Shown: positions 1-9,454, counted from the first letter of the stretch. The stretch: 64,000 nt of DNA from Mangrovibacter plantisponsor (GCF_003182475.1 NZ_QGTS01000002.1:419526-483525); one strand, 5' to 3'. The notes: generated from the sequence alone by a model not told the origin. Translations and numbers: made by a program.

Positions 1-443
1 GACAGTAACAAATAGTGAGGGGAATACTGCTGAATCAGCGCCAGGCGCAGGCTGTTCAGGCGTTTTTGCACCAGTAACGCCGCCTGGTCGAGTGACAAAT
101 CATCGCCTTCATCCAGGTCCTGGTCTGCCAGTAACATAAAAGGCTTACCATTAATCGTAAACAGGCGGCAATCCTGGTTATACCGGCGTATCGCCTTTAC
201 TTCTACGGGGTGGCGAACATCTTCATCACTTAAATTGCGTAATGCTGACTGTATCCGGCGTACCCGCTCTTCAGGTGTGGAATAACCAATTTTGGCCTGG
301 AGCATAACAACGGGTTGGTGTAACACCATCAGCGTGCGAGCTTTTTCTTCCGGTAATGGCGACTGGCGCGGCTCTGCGCTGTATGCCGGGTGAAAAACGC
401 CAAACACGAATATTAAAAATAACCAGCAACGGGCATGAGGCAT
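1..443 (-). CDS. MscS-family mechanosensitive channel, N-terminal part (cut by window edge)
   Basis: About 147 N-terminal residues are visible; the rest lies left of position 1. The frame opens with a signal peptide (MPHARCWLFLIF, cleavage probably after PAYSA). It continues with a soluble region holding LHQPVVMLQAKIGYSTPEER and a Leu/Gln-rich helical stretch near residues 120-145. This layout matches the periplasmic N-terminal domain of large proteobacterial MscS-like channels, which release solutes on osmotic down-shift; the channel domain itself is not in view. The ATG is preceded by AAAGGAT at good spacing. The family call rests on the N-terminal domain alone, so another exported protein is possible. 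Confidence 0.55.
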   Translation of the reverse strand, partial: MPHARCWLFLIFVFGVFHPAYSAEPRQSPLPEEKARTLMVLHQPVVMLQAKIGYSTPEERVRRIQSALRNLSDEDVRHPVEVKAIRRYNQDCRLFTINGKPFMLLADQDLDEGDDLSLDQAALLVQKRLNSLRLALIQQYSPHYLLL

Positions 444-938
444 AAAAGATCCTTTTACCTCTGGCACGCGGTATTTGCTGCACAGAGTGAATAGTCAAAG
501 AAATACCGATTGGTGATTACGCAGGCTGGCTGTTTTCGTATAAAACGAGTGGGGTTGTTATTTTAATTGCCGCTACCCATATGTGGAAAATAACCAACTG
601 TTTTTTAGCATAGTTCGCGTTAACCCGTCTTCAAGTGGTACCCAAAAGGGAAGGTGACAAATCACAAGAGGAATAATGTTATTGCTGTGCGTTATATTAT
701 GTTTTTATTGGACTTTCCTTATCCCCTGGATGCCTTCGTGTCACTAATAATAATTTACAGCTATTTTCGTGGTGCCTGTCCGCGCTGTTTTTCGTTGTCC
801 GATTTTTTCTATTTTTCTGTTTACTGCTCGTGAATGATGCCTGAAACCGCTAATGCTTTGCCTGGCAAATGGCTGGCGGAACAGTAAGACATCGCAACAG
901 CGAATAACAACAAACCATCGCAAACAAGGAACAGGACT
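444..938. other. Intergenic region with one possible 23-residue hydrophobic ORF
   Basis: This separates the divergent channel gene and the amine-catabolism genes. Apart from the small ORF at 676-747 I see no convincing gene. Promoters for both flanking genes must lie here, but none stands out. Confidence 0.5.
676..747 (+). CDS. Possible small membrane protein (23 residues)
   Basis: An AGAGGAAT ribosome-binding site sits just upstream of an ATG that opens a 23-codon frame. The product (MLLLCVILCFYWTFL and onward, ending WMPSCH) could form one transmembrane helix with three cysteines. I recognise no family. The strong Shine-Dalgarno and fully hydrophobic composition are the only support; a chance ORF is quite possible. 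Confidence 0.25.
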   Translation: MLLLCVILCFYWTFLIPWMPSCH

Positions 939-2078
939 ATGGCTGAAAATACGCGCATTGATTTTCTCTACCTTTGTGAACAGGACATGATTCGCGCCGG
1001 GGTTACCGATATGGCTGCCTGTGTGGATACCATGGAAGACATGTTTGGCCTGTTGTACCACGGTGATTACCGGATGGCAGGCGCCAATAACGATTCGCAT
1101 GGTGCCATGGTGACATTCCCTGAACATTCACCTTTCCCTTCCATGCCAAAACCTACGGCAGACCGCCGGTTAATGGCGATGCCCGCTTATCTGGGCGGCC
1201 AGTTTGGTACCGCCGGGGTGAAATGGTATGGCTCAAATATCGCTAACCGGGAAAAAGGCCTGCCCCGGTCTATTTTGATGTTCACCCTCAGTGACGCTGA
1301 TACGGGTGCCCCTTTGGCGCATATGTCGGCAAACCTGCTTTCAGCTTACCGCACCGGGGCGGTCCCTGGGGTGGGAGCCCGCCACCTGGCGCGCAAAGAT
1401 GCCGAAGTGATTGGGCTGCTTGGCCCGGGGGTGATGGGAAAAACTGCTGTAGCCGCATTCCTTGCTGTATGCCCGAGTGTTCATACCATCAAAGTGAAAG
1501 GCCGTGGGCGCCACAGCCTGGATAACTTTATTACCTGGGTAACGGAAACCTGGCCGCAAATTACCACCATTGAGGTGGTCGACAGCCTGGAGGACGTGGT
1601 GCGGGGCGCGGATATTGTCACCTATTGCAGTTCCTGCGAAGTGGGTGACCCGGCAACCTATCCGGTGGTGAAACGGGAGTGGGTTAAACCTGGTGCGTTT
1701 TTAGCCATGCCCGCAGCCTGCCGCCTTGACGAAGGCATGGAACAGGTCGATGTACGCAAGGTGCTGGATAACACCGGCTTGTACCAGGCCTGGTTTGAAG
1801 AAGCCCCCAAACCTGCCCATCACTATATTCCGGTTATTGGCGTGCGTTTTATGGATATGGTGGCGCAGGGGCAAATGGCGGCAGACCAACTGGAAGATAT
1901 TGGCCGTATTGTGGCTGGTGATGCACCTGGTCGCCAGAACGATGAGGAAATTATCATTATGTCGGTAGGCGGGATGCCGGTTGAAGATGTTGCCTGGGGC
2001 ACGGTGGTGTACCGCAACGCAGTAAAAAAAGGGATTGGTGTGAGCCTGAACTTGTGGGAAACCCCGGCCTTACGCTGA
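939..2078 (+). CDS. Ornithine cyclodeaminase / mu-crystallin family protein, tyramine oxidase subunit B-like
   Basis: The 379-residue protein has the ornithine cyclodeaminase fold. The substrate side is at residues 60-135 (KWYGSNIANREKGLPRS, SAYRTGAVPGVGARHLA). The Rossmann segment at about 158-165 reads GLLGPGVMG, the usual NAD(H)-binding loop. Relatives are lyases, dehydrogenases or imine reductases; proteins with this N-terminus are annotated in databases, as I recall, as tyramine oxidase subunit B. The start has AAGGAACA upstream. A flavin oxidase gene follows after 82 bases, then a permease. I infer a partner of that oxidase, perhaps handling an imine or keto acid; the substrate is unknown. 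Confidence 0.75.
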   Translation: MAENTRIDFLYLCEQDMIRAGVTDMAACVDTMEDMFGLLYHGDYRMAGANNDSHGAMVTFPEHSPFPSMPKPTADRRLMAMPAYLGGQFGTAGVKWYGSNIANREKGLPRSILMFTLSDADTGAPLAHMSANLLSAYRTGAVPGVGARHLARKDAEVIGLLGPGVMGKTAVAAFLAVCPSVHTIKVKGRGRHSLDNFITWVTETWPQITTIEVVDSLEDVVRGADIVTYCSSCEVGDPATYPVVKREWVKPGAFLAMPAACRLDEGMEQVDVRKVLDNTGLYQAWFEEAPKPAHHYIPVIGVRFMDMVAQGQMAADQLEDIGRIVAGDAPGRQNDEEIIIMSVGGMPVEDVAWGTVVYRNAVKKGIGVSLNLWETPALR

Positions 2079-2160
2079 AACTGTTACGGGAACGCAGCCC
2101 GAACCGGCTGCATTTAGCGGATTAACCCGCGCAACCTGAATGATAAACAAGAGGTACATT

Positions 2161-3459
2161 ATGGTTCCACCCGTAACGCCGGTGCAAACCGCAACCCGTT
2201 TGCCGGAAAAAACCACTGTGGTAGTAATTGGTGGCGGAATTGTCGGTCTGTGTGCCGCATTAACGCTGGCAGAGCGCCAGATCCCGGTGGTGGTGATTGA
2301 AAAAGGCCTGCTGGCAGCAGAGCAGTCTTCACGCAACCTGGGGTGGGTACGTAAAACCAGCCGCCTGGCTGAGGATGTGCCTCTGGCCCGCGCAGCAGAT
2401 AAGCTGTGGGCGCAAATGTCTGCAAGGGTTGGTAGTGATGTGGGATACCGCCAGGCCGGAATCATGTTTATTGCCCGCAATGAGGCACAACTGGCCCAGC
2501 ATGAACAGTGGCTGGCATCTGTTGCGCACCTTGGGCTGGACAGCCAGTTACTCAGTGCCCGGCAAATTAGCGACCATGTGCCCGGTGGTGTGGGGAAATG
2601 GGCCGGTGGCGTGTATACCCCGTCTGATGGCCGGGCCGAACCAACACTTGCCGCCAGCGCGATAGCAAAAGCCGCAATAGCGAAAGGTGTGGTGATTGTT
2701 GAAAACTGTGCCGTGCGTGCGCTTGCCACATCAGCAGGCAAAGTGAGCGGGGTGGTTACGGAACAAGGTGAAGTACAGTGTGACCAGGTGCTACTGGCCG
2801 GGGGGCTGTGGTCGCGCCGCTTCCTGGGAAATCACGGCATCGCTTTACCAACCCTGCCATTAATTTGTTCCGTGTTACGCACCAAACCTATGGATGGCCC
2901 GACGGATATCGCTGTTGGCGCGCCAGATTTTTCATTCCGCCGCCACCAGGATGGTGGGTTTGTGATTACCCAACGTGGAGCGCTGGACGCACCGTTAAGC
3001 CTGGATCACTTATTACTCGGGCACCGCTATTTACCGCAATTACGTGCTGCCCGCGGTAACCTGCGCATTTCACTGGGGCGGCATTTTTTCCATGACCTGG
3101 CGCTGAAGCGGCGCTGGCGCAGTAACCAGCTTTCACCTTTTGAGCAAATACGCACTATGGACCCGCCGGTAAACCACCAGTTAAACCAGGATGCGCTGGC
3201 TAACCTGAGTGCGGCCTGGCCGGCGTTTCGTCATGTGCAGGTTGCCTGGTCGTGGGCCGGGATGATTGATGTCACACCCGATTCCAACCCGGTCATTGGC
3301 CCGGTGTCGCAACTGCCGGGGCTGACTGTGGCAACGGGGTTTTCCGGGCATGGTTTTGGCACCTCTCCGGCAGCAGGGCAACTGGCCGCAGATTTAATCA
3401 GCAATACCACACCGGTGGTGGACCCGGCGCCATATCAGTTCAGCCGCTTTGCTGCCTGA
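2161..3459 (+). CDS. FAD-dependent amine / D-amino-acid oxidase (DAO family)
   Basis: This is a 432-residue flavoprotein. The dinucleotide-binding loop VVVIGGGIVGLCAALTLAE lies near residues 22-40, followed by VVVIEKG, and the C-terminal DAO motif VATGFSGHGFGTSPAAGQ lies near residues 390-410. These mark the glycine/sarcosine/D-amino-acid oxidase superfamily, which oxidises amines or amino acids to imines, usually with H2O2 release. I chose the ATG preceded by AAGAGGTACATT rather than one 21 bases upstream with no ribosome-binding site. It is probably co-transcribed with the cyclodeaminase-like gene and with the permease after a 245-base gap. The substrate cannot be read from sequence. Confidence 0.8.
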   Translation: MVPPVTPVQTATRLPEKTTVVVIGGGIVGLCAALTLAERQIPVVVIEKGLLAAEQSSRNLGWVRKTSRLAEDVPLARAADKLWAQMSARVGSDVGYRQAGIMFIARNEAQLAQHEQWLASVAHLGLDSQLLSARQISDHVPGGVGKWAGGVYTPSDGRAEPTLAASAIAKAAIAKGVVIVENCAVRALATSAGKVSGVVTEQGEVQCDQVLLAGGLWSRRFLGNHGIALPTLPLICSVLRTKPMDGPTDIAVGAPDFSFRRHQDGGFVITQRGALDAPLSLDHLLLGHRYLPQLRAARGNLRISLGRHFFHDLALKRRWRSNQLSPFEQIRTMDPPVNHQLNQDALANLSAAWPAFRHVQVAWSWAGMIDVTPDSNPVIGPVSQLPGLTVATGFSGHGFGTSPAAGQLAADLISNTTPVVDPAPYQFSRFAA

Positions 3460-3704
3460 CGTACTGACGGGCATAACAGGCTGGAATAACATTTTTACAG
3501 CATTTTGTTAAAGATATGCACCGCTGCTGCGCAGGTGCTGCACGGTGTGGTTGTCTGAATTTTTCTATTTTCTTTTTGGCGAGTGTGAAAAATTAAAATT
3601 ATCGTCCCATATAAGACAACCGGTAACAAGATATCAGCATATTGATGCCTGAAACCGGAGTTCAGTGGATGCCTGCATTATTACATCATCGTGTAAGGTG
3701 AATT

Positions 3705-5114
3705 ATGAATAACGAAACCGAAGTTCAGGGGTTGAGGAAAAATACACTGGGTGTGTTTGCACTGGTGTTTTTTGTGGTGGCGGCAGCCTCACCATTAACA
3801 GGTATCGTGGGCGGGTTGCCGATTGCTATTTTATCCGGCAATGGTGCAGGGATGGCAACAACGTATATTGCGGCAAGTATTATCCTTGGGCTGTTTTCTG
3901 TCGGGTATATTACGATGAGCCGTTACGTGAATAACACCGGTGCATTTTATGCCTATATTGCGGCAGGGATGGGTGAGAATATTGGCTCGTCAGCCTCATT
4001 TATTGCTTTGTTTGCTTATATTTGTGTGCAACTGGCGGTAGTGGCAATGGCGGGTTTCTTTCTCAGCCTGTTTGTACAGGCACATTTTCACCTTGATATT
4101 CCCTGGTGGATCCTGAGTGCGCTTTCCTTATTACTGGTATGGGTAATGAGTGTGCGTAAAATTGAAGTCGGGGGAAAATTACTGGGCGTGCTGATGTTGT
4201 GTGAAATTGCCATAACACTGGCGCTGGACGGCGCGGTACTGGCTCAGACCCGCCAGCCGCTCTCTTTTGCTGCCTTTAGCCCATCGGTGTTTCTTGACGG
4301 CAACCTGGGAATAGCATTTGTGTTCGCGATTGCCTCGTTTATTGGCTTTGAATCCACCGCGATTTATGGCGAAGAGTGCCGGGAGCCAAGAAAAACCATA
4401 CCGCGAGCGACGCTGATTGCCCTGGTGGTAATCGCCCTCTTTTTCTGCTTCTCTGCATGGTGCCTGTCTCAGGTTTACCCGGCCAGTGAGATTAAAGCTG
4501 TTGCCGCCCAGGACCCGGGCAATTTTGTGTTCACTATTGCCCGGCAGTATCTTGGCCAGTGGTCAGTGGATGTCATGAATGTTCTGTTAATTACCAGCCT
4601 GTTTGCCGCGGCGCTGGCCTTCCATAACAATATTTCGCGTTACATTTTCAGTGTAGCGCGCGACGGGCTGATTTGGCAGGAGTTGTGCGCAGTCCATGAG
4701 CAAAATGGCACCCCGCACAATGCCTGCCATGCGCACAGTGTGATTATGTTGCTACTGATTATTGGTATTGGCGCCGCCGGGCTTGATCCTATTCTTGCTG
4801 TCTTTTCATTCGGTTCAGCCATTGCCACCTTGTGCATTTTGCTGTTGCAGGCCGGGGTTTCGCTGGCGGTTATCCTCTACTTCCGCCGCCAGCCACAGCA
4901 CCAGGAAAGCCGCCTCAATACACTGTACATTCCTGTGGCATCATTACTGACGATGGGAGCAACGGTGTTGTTGGTGATGAATAACCTGACAGTGCTGACC
5001 GGCAGTGACTCCAGCGCTGTGGATATCATCCCTGTGCTGATAGCGCTGGTTATCCCGCTGGGGTATATGTGGTCTAAACATAAGTTAAAACACAAAAAAC
5101 GCGCCTGGGCCTGA
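3705..5114 (+). CDS. APC-family amino acid / amine permease
   Basis: The 469-residue polytopic protein starts with FALVFFVVAAASPLTGIVGG, the unwound first helix typical of the amino acid-polyamine-organocation superfamily. The conserved FIGFESTAIYGEECREPRKTIPRA segment near residues 210-235 is the helix-6/loop signature. About twelve hydrophobic segments are visible. It most likely imports the substrate of the two enzymes encoded upstream, by proton or cation symport across the inner membrane. AAGGTGA precedes the ATG. A strong hairpin terminator follows the stop codon. Confidence 0.85.
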   Translation: MNNETEVQGLRKNTLGVFALVFFVVAAASPLTGIVGGLPIAILSGNGAGMATTYIAASIILGLFSVGYITMSRYVNNTGAFYAYIAAGMGENIGSSASFIALFAYICVQLAVVAMAGFFLSLFVQAHFHLDIPWWILSALSLLLVWVMSVRKIEVGGKLLGVLMLCEIAITLALDGAVLAQTRQPLSFAAFSPSVFLDGNLGIAFVFAIASFIGFESTAIYGEECREPRKTIPRATLIALVVIALFFCFSAWCLSQVYPASEIKAVAAQDPGNFVFTIARQYLGQWSVDVMNVLLITSLFAAALAFHNNISRYIFSVARDGLIWQELCAVHEQNGTPHNACHAHSVIMLLLIIGIGAAGLDPILAVFSFGSAIATLCILLLQAGVSLAVILYFRRQPQHQESRLNTLYIPVASLLTMGATVLLVMNNLTVLTGSDSSAVDIIPVLIALVIPLGYMWSKHKLKHKKRAWA

Positions 5115-5139
5115 ATGCCATAGGGGCTTCATTCGCTAT

Positions 5140-5184
5140 AACACTAAACCACGCAGGGGCAACGTTGCGTGGTTTAGTGTTTTT
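5140..5184 (+). terminator. Rho-independent terminator of the amine-catabolism genes
   Basis: A perfect 16-bp stem (AACACTAAACCACGCA and its complement) with a 10-base loop is followed by TTTTT on the plus strand. It lies between the convergent permease and AraC genes. Confidence 0.9.
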
Positions 5185-5188
5185 GGCA

Positions 5189-6001
5189 TCAGGCCTGGCT
5201 CAGGCACACAGCAGGCTGGCTGAGTTGGACTTTCATTTTTCGCGGGCTGACACCTGTCAGAGTTTTGAAATCTTTTATGAAATGAGACTGATCACTGAAC
5301 CCTAATTCAGTTGCGATATCGGTCAGGGATGGTTTGCCTGGGTGGCGAATCATGTTGATGGCGATTTGCATACGCAGGAAACGGCTGAATAATTTCAGGC
5401 TGACACCTGTGTCATTCAGGAAGATGCGGTAGATGTTACGGCTTGAATAACCAATATCTTTTTCCAGTTCGCCAATTTTTATATTGCCATTATTACGCAT
5501 TACTTCGGTAATTAAGTATTGTGTTATTTGCGATGACTGGCGTAGTGCTTTATTTGCCATGCTTTCATTGAACACTTTAATTTGTTGCGTAAAGTTTTCT
5601 CGTAACGCGATATCTTCAATTACTGATGCGGCCCCAGGAATAATATCTAAAAAATTATATTCATGATCTGGCATATCTTCTGGTATTAGGTCAATATAGT
5701 CTGGCATTATACCCGGCATAAACCGGATGCCGAAATAACGGTGGCCGGAAATAAGTTCGACGGGCTTGTAACGAGAAACTGTACCATATACACGAGCTGT
5801 TGGTTGGTGTGTATTGCAGTCAAATAAAATATCAATACAATTATCCGGAATGACCAGTGCATTATTCAGGTTATCATCCGTGGTAAATGAATAAAAATGG
5901 GATATCCCCCGGCAGTTCTGCATCTGTTGTTGGTAATTCTTCAGCTGATGCGAATTTTGCAGCGCAGGCTGGAACGGCAGAAATTGTTCAGGGTTTGCCA
6001 T
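5189..6001 (-). CDS. AraC-family transcriptional regulator
   Basis: The 270-residue protein has a C-terminal AraC DNA-binding region. The first helix-turn-helix is at about 175-200 (IKIGELEKDIGYSSRNIYRIF) and the second at about 222-250 (LTDIATELGFSDQSHFIKDFK, then TGVSPRKM). The N-terminal half looks like the DUF6597-type ligand domain (VIPDNCIDILFD, RFMPGIMPDY). I start it at the ATG preceded by TTGGAG, 15 bases inside a possible TTG start. It is convergent with the permease and probably controls that gene set in response to the substrate; this is inferred from position. Confidence 0.8.
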   Translation of the reverse strand: MANPEQFLPFQPALQNSHQLKNYQQQMQNCRGISHFYSFTTDDNLNNALVIPDNCIDILFDCNTHQPTARVYGTVSRYKPVELISGHRYFGIRFMPGIMPDYIDLIPEDMPDHEYNFLDIIPGAASVIEDIALRENFTQQIKVFNESMANKALRQSSQITQYLITEVMRNNGNIKIGELEKDIGYSSRNIYRIFLNDTGVSLKLFSRFLRMQIAINMIRHPGKPSLTDIATELGFSDQSHFIKDFKTLTGVSPRKMKVQLSQPAVCLSQA

Positions 6002-6366
6002 GGTATGTAACTCCAATGTTAATCCATGGTAAATAATGCAAAAAGCATGCCCTGGTCATCACTAACGAAGGAGGAAGCAACGCAGCCACCCCCAGGGGTG
6101 AATACAGGTCAATAGTTTGCAGGTTTTACGAATACCCTTGTGCGGTGGCGTGGTGGTGGTTGGCACCAACCCGGGCTGAAAACTATCGGCCAGGTGTTTT
6201 CTTTGGTGCGGTATTTTGGTCGGCCCGGCGAACGCTGGTGATATCCGGTTGCCTGAATCAGCAATGATGAGAGCGGGTGGTGTTCGGGAAGCCGAAAGTG
6301 ATATGCGGCAGGCGTTACCGCTTGCGAAGCGCTTAACAAACACAGGTTTAAGAAGGAATTCCAGAT
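6002..6366. other. Intergenic region upstream of araC-type and nlp-like genes
   Basis: Short overlapping frames occur on both strands, but none has a ribosome-binding site together with plausible composition. It presumably contains the divergent promoters of the two neighbouring regulators. Confidence 0.5.
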
Positions 6367-6624
6367 ATGGACAAACAAGACTGGCATCCGGCAGATATTA
6401 TTGCCGGTTTACGTAAAAAAGGAACCTCCATGGCGGCTGTCTCGCGCGCCGCCGGGTTGTCATCGTCGACACTGGCAAACGCAGTTATCCGGCGCTGGCC
6501 AAAGGGTGAGCGCCTGATTGCGGATGCGCTTGGGGTCCGGCCGCAGGATATTTGGCCGTCTCGCTACCCGGAGGAAGAGGGAGGCTCGCAGAAGAAATGT
6601 ACCGCCGGGGCACACAGCAAGTGA
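6367..6624 (+). CDS. Nlp/SfsB-type helix-turn-helix protein (Ner family)
   Basis: The 85-residue protein opens with DWHPADIIAGLRKKGTSMAA, followed by SRAAGLSSSTLANAV and a C-terminal ALGVRPQDIWPSRY. This is the layout of Ner-like DNA-binding proteins (phage Mu Ner, E. coli SfsB/Nlp), which bind DNA through one helix-turn-helix. AAGGAATTCCAG precedes the ATG. SfsB is linked to maltose-gene expression in E. coli; whether this paralogue has any such role is unknown. It stands alone between the AraC gene and the sugar-acid locus. Confidence 0.8.
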   Translation: MDKQDWHPADIIAGLRKKGTSMAAVSRAAGLSSSTLANAVIRRWPKGERLIADALGVRPQDIWPSRYPEEEGGSQKKCTAGAHSK

Positions 6625-6755
6625 ACTGGTCTGGTGCAATGCACTGACTCAGGGCGCTGCTGATTCAGCCTGGGTTGTTACACTGACTGGCGGGTTAGCG
6701 TGATGTTGGTGGCCCGCAGGCCGCCAACAATGAGTGAAGCTGCCGGATAAATAAG

Positions 6756-6780
6756 CCCGGGGGCGAGGTATCCCCCCGGG
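6756..6780 (-). terminator. Terminator of the rspB-MFS transcript
   Basis: A CCCGGGGG/CCCCCGGG stem lies directly after the MFS stop on the minus strand and is followed there by a T-rich stretch (TTATTTAT). Confidence 0.7.
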
Positions 6781-6786
6781 TAATTA

Positions 6787-8073
6787 TTATGCCTGTGCTG
6801 GCGATGCCGCTTCATGGCGTGGCGGGCGGATAACCAGTAACACCAGCAAAGCGCCCAGCGCGGCTACTGTGCCTGCCAGAATAAATGCACTGGTAAACTT
6901 GCCGCTGGTTTGCACGATATAGCCTGTCACTATGGGCCCGACAATACCAGAAACACTGCCGATCAGGTGGATAAACCCACTGGCACCACCCACGCGCGCC
7001 TGGTGCACTACATCCTGAATAATTGCCCAGTAAATTGCCCCGGTAATATAGAGGAAGAATATCGACACCGACATCAGCGCCACAGCTGGCACGACACTGC
7101 TCACTGTTCCGGCCAGTGCCACACAGATAGCGGCCATCAACAGGCAAACGACTAACACAATTTTGCGCGACAGCAACAGCCTGCCAGTGATGTTAAATAT
7201 TTTATCTGAGATATAGCCGCCCAGCGCCAGGCCAATGAAACCGACAATCCAGGGGATCATCGTGGTCAGGCTCATGGATTTTATATCCAGGTTATGCGCC
7301 TGGACCAGGTAGGCCGGGAACCAGCTCAGGAAGAAAAACAGAATGTAGTTGTAGCAAAAGAAAGCAAACGCCGTGACCAGAATAATGGGTTGTTTCAGGT
7401 AATGGCTTAACGGCGGTGCAGTGCTGTCATCAACAGGCGTCAGGTGGGTTTCCTGGCTTTTTAACAAGGCAATTTCCTGTTTTTCCTGCTCAGTGGCACG
7501 TTTGCTGCGCAGTGGGGAGTCTGCGGCAATCAGGAACCAGCCCAGCGCCCAGACAATGCCAATGGTAAAAATAATCACAAAAGCCGGACGCCAGCCAAAC
7601 CCTAATGCCAGGTAGCCAATAATAGGCCCGGCCACGGCACCTCCTAACGGTGAACCGGCACTTAATAAGCCAACGGCGGTGGCAGCTTGTTTTTGTGGAA
7701 ACCAGCCATTGATCATTTTATTGGCCGAAGCACAGATTGGCCCTTCTGCCATGCCGAACAGTACGCGCAGAATAAGCAAGGAATAGAAGCCGGTTGCCAG
7801 CGCTGTCAGGCCACAAAACAGTGACCACATAATTACTGCGCCGCCCATCACCAGCGTAGGGCCGAATTTATCGACGGCCAGCCCGCCAACGAAGTTAAAC
7901 AACGCGTAACCAAAGAAGAAGCTACCGAATATCAGACCAAACTGCTCAGCATTGAGCATCAGGTCTTTTTCTATCATGGGAACAGTAATCGATAAGGCAA
8001 CCCGGTCAAGATAGTTAATCATATAGACCAGGAAAAGCAGCAATACGATGACCCAGCGGAGGTTTTTAATCAT
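6787..8073 (-). CDS. MFS transporter, anion:cation symporter family (hexonate/hexuronate type)
   Basis: This 428-residue transporter has twelve hydrophobic segments. It has the family features of GudP/GarP/DgoT/ExuT-like carriers: MINYLDRVALSITVPMI in helix 1, FGPTLVMGG in the 2-3 loop, RVLFGMAEGP in helix 4 and FPQKQAATAVGLLSAGSPLGGA near residues 125-145. Such proteins import sugar acids with protons. I use the ATG at MIKNLRW rather than a frame extension 57 bases upstream. It lies 73 bases downstream of rspB on the same strand and is divergent from the mannonate dehydratase gene, so a hexonate or hexuronate substrate is likely. Confidence 0.8.
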   Translation of the reverse strand: MIKNLRWVIVLLLFLVYMINYLDRVALSITVPMIEKDLMLNAEQFGLIFGSFFFGYALFNFVGGLAVDKFGPTLVMGGAVIMWSLFCGLTALATGFYSLLILRVLFGMAEGPICASANKMINGWFPQKQAATAVGLLSAGSPLGGAVAGPIIGYLALGFGWRPAFVIIFTIGIVWALGWFLIAADSPLRSKRATEQEKQEIALLKSQETHLTPVDDSTAPPLSHYLKQPIILVTAFAFFCYNYILFFFLSWFPAYLVQAHNLDIKSMSLTTMIPWIVGFIGLALGGYISDKIFNITGRLLLSRKIVLVVCLLMAAICVALAGTVSSVVPAVALMSVSIFFLYITGAIYWAIIQDVVHQARVGGASGFIHLIGSVSGIVGPIVTGYIVQTSGKFTSAFILAGTVAALGALLVLLVIRPPRHEAASPAQA

Positions 8074-8146
8074 GATAATCTCACATCTGTAAGCCTGGTT
8101 TTTAGAAGAAGCCTGGCAGTGCGGCTGCACTACCAGTCAGCCATAA

Positions 8147-9166
8147 TTAGTTATGCATTTGCAACAGCACCTTGCAGCAGGTGCGCTGATCGGTGGCGAA
8201 AAGTGTTAATGCGGCCTGAACCTCCTCCAGGGGCAGGCAGTGGGTGATCAGTTTCTCCGGGTCGACTTTGCCTTGTGCCATCCAGGAGATTACGTCGGGG
8301 AAGCGGTTGCTGTTCAGCCGTGACGAAAACAGCGAAATCTCTTTGCTCGTCAGGCTTTGTTGGGTAATGGTGCAGGGTTCGCCGGAAAAACCCATAATGC
8401 CGATACGCGCAGCGGGGGACGCAAGGTTGATAGCCTGTTGCAGAATCGACGGATGGCAGGCGGCATCCACAATCAGTGTGGGGCGAATACCCGCTTTATT
8501 CAGAATGTCTTCCAGTGACTGGTGGCTGTTATCCACCACTTTGTCTGCGCCATTGTTGGTTGCCATGACCAGGCGCTCAGCAATGCGGTCCGCCACAATC
8601 ACCTGTTTAACGCCGTACACGCCTTTCAGCGCCTGAATGACTGTTAACCCCATAGGCCCGGCACCGTAAATCAGGGCGATGTCGTCCGGTGTGGGCTTGA
8701 GTTGCGCCGTAATATTGGCGGCAATAGTAAAGGGTTCCACCATGGTGGCGTGGCGGTCACTGATGGCATCGGGGATGTGCCAGGCGTTCCTGGCGGGGAC
8801 GCAGGCATAATCACTGAACCCGCCATCACAATGCACACCAATTACTTGCAGTGACGTGCAAACGTTAGGCCGCCCAACAGAGCACGGGTAGCAATGGCCG
8901 CAGCTTACTACCGGGTCGACAGAAACACGCTCACCCAGGCGTGCCGGATCAACGCCGGGGCCTGTGGCATCAATAGTCCCGAAAAACTCGTGCCCAATAA
9001 CCCGCGGGTATTTTGCAAACGGATTGTGCCCGTGCCAGATGTGAACATCAGAACCACAAATGCCGGCCAGCGCTACTTTTACCCGGACTTCACCTTCCGC
9101 AGGCTCCGGTAACGGGCGTTGTTCGATAACCAGGCGGTCAGGGCTTTCTATCACAACACTTCTCAT
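8147..9166 (-). CDS. rspB: RspB-type zinc-dependent dehydrogenase
   Basis: The 339-residue length equals E. coli RspB as I recall it, and long stretches agree (GHNPFAKYPRVIGHEFFG, SVDPVVSCGHCYPCSVG). It is a medium-chain dehydrogenase/reductase. Catalytic zinc ligands are Cys in GICGSD and GHE; structural zinc is held by the CGHCYPC...NVC cluster near residues 88-105; the NAD loop is YGAGPMG near residue 170. It probably oxidises a hexonate at a secondary alcohol, feeding the dehydratase encoded divergently. AAGGAAG precedes the chosen ATG. E. coli rspB pairs with rspA, a mannonate-dehydratase-superfamily member; here the partner is a different dehydratase family. Confidence 0.85.
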   Translation of the reverse strand: MRSVVIESPDRLVIEQRPLPEPAEGEVRVKVALAGICGSDVHIWHGHNPFAKYPRVIGHEFFGTIDATGPGVDPARLGERVSVDPVVSCGHCYPCSVGRPNVCTSLQVIGVHCDGGFSDYACVPARNAWHIPDAISDRHATMVEPFTIAANITAQLKPTPDDIALIYGAGPMGLTVIQALKGVYGVKQVIVADRIAERLVMATNNGADKVVDNSHQSLEDILNKAGIRPTLIVDAACHPSILQQAINLASPAARIGIMGFSGEPCTITQQSLTSKEISLFSSRLNSNRFPDVISWMAQGKVDPEKLITHCLPLEEVQAALTLFATDQRTCCKVLLQMHN

Positions 9167-9211
9167 GGTACGGCTTCCTTTGATACAGGTTAGTTTCATT
9201 GGTTTGTGCTT

Positions 9212-9225
9212 ACTACCATACAAGT
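9212..9225. promoter_or_regulatory. Candidate operator, copy 1 (ACTACCATACAAGT)
   Basis: It matches, in inverted orientation and at 12 of 14 positions, the second copy at 9455-9468. It sits 46 bases upstream of the rspB start. I infer a site for the GntR-type regulator encoded at 10911-11627. Confidence 0.45.
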
Positions 9226-9454
9226 CTAATCAGGGTTGTTTGCTGACCGGGTTCACATTTTTGAATTAACTGGCAATGGGAATGCTGTGGTTGATTACTG
9301 ATTTTTAACTAATATTTATTTAATTAATATCTATTATTCATGCGGTTATATTATTTTTTCTGATTGTTAATTTAACGTAAAAAGGTAATGAGAAGATTTA
9401 ATTTTGTGATGCTTGTCAATGTTTGATGGATTTGGAGATTACATTTAATGATTA

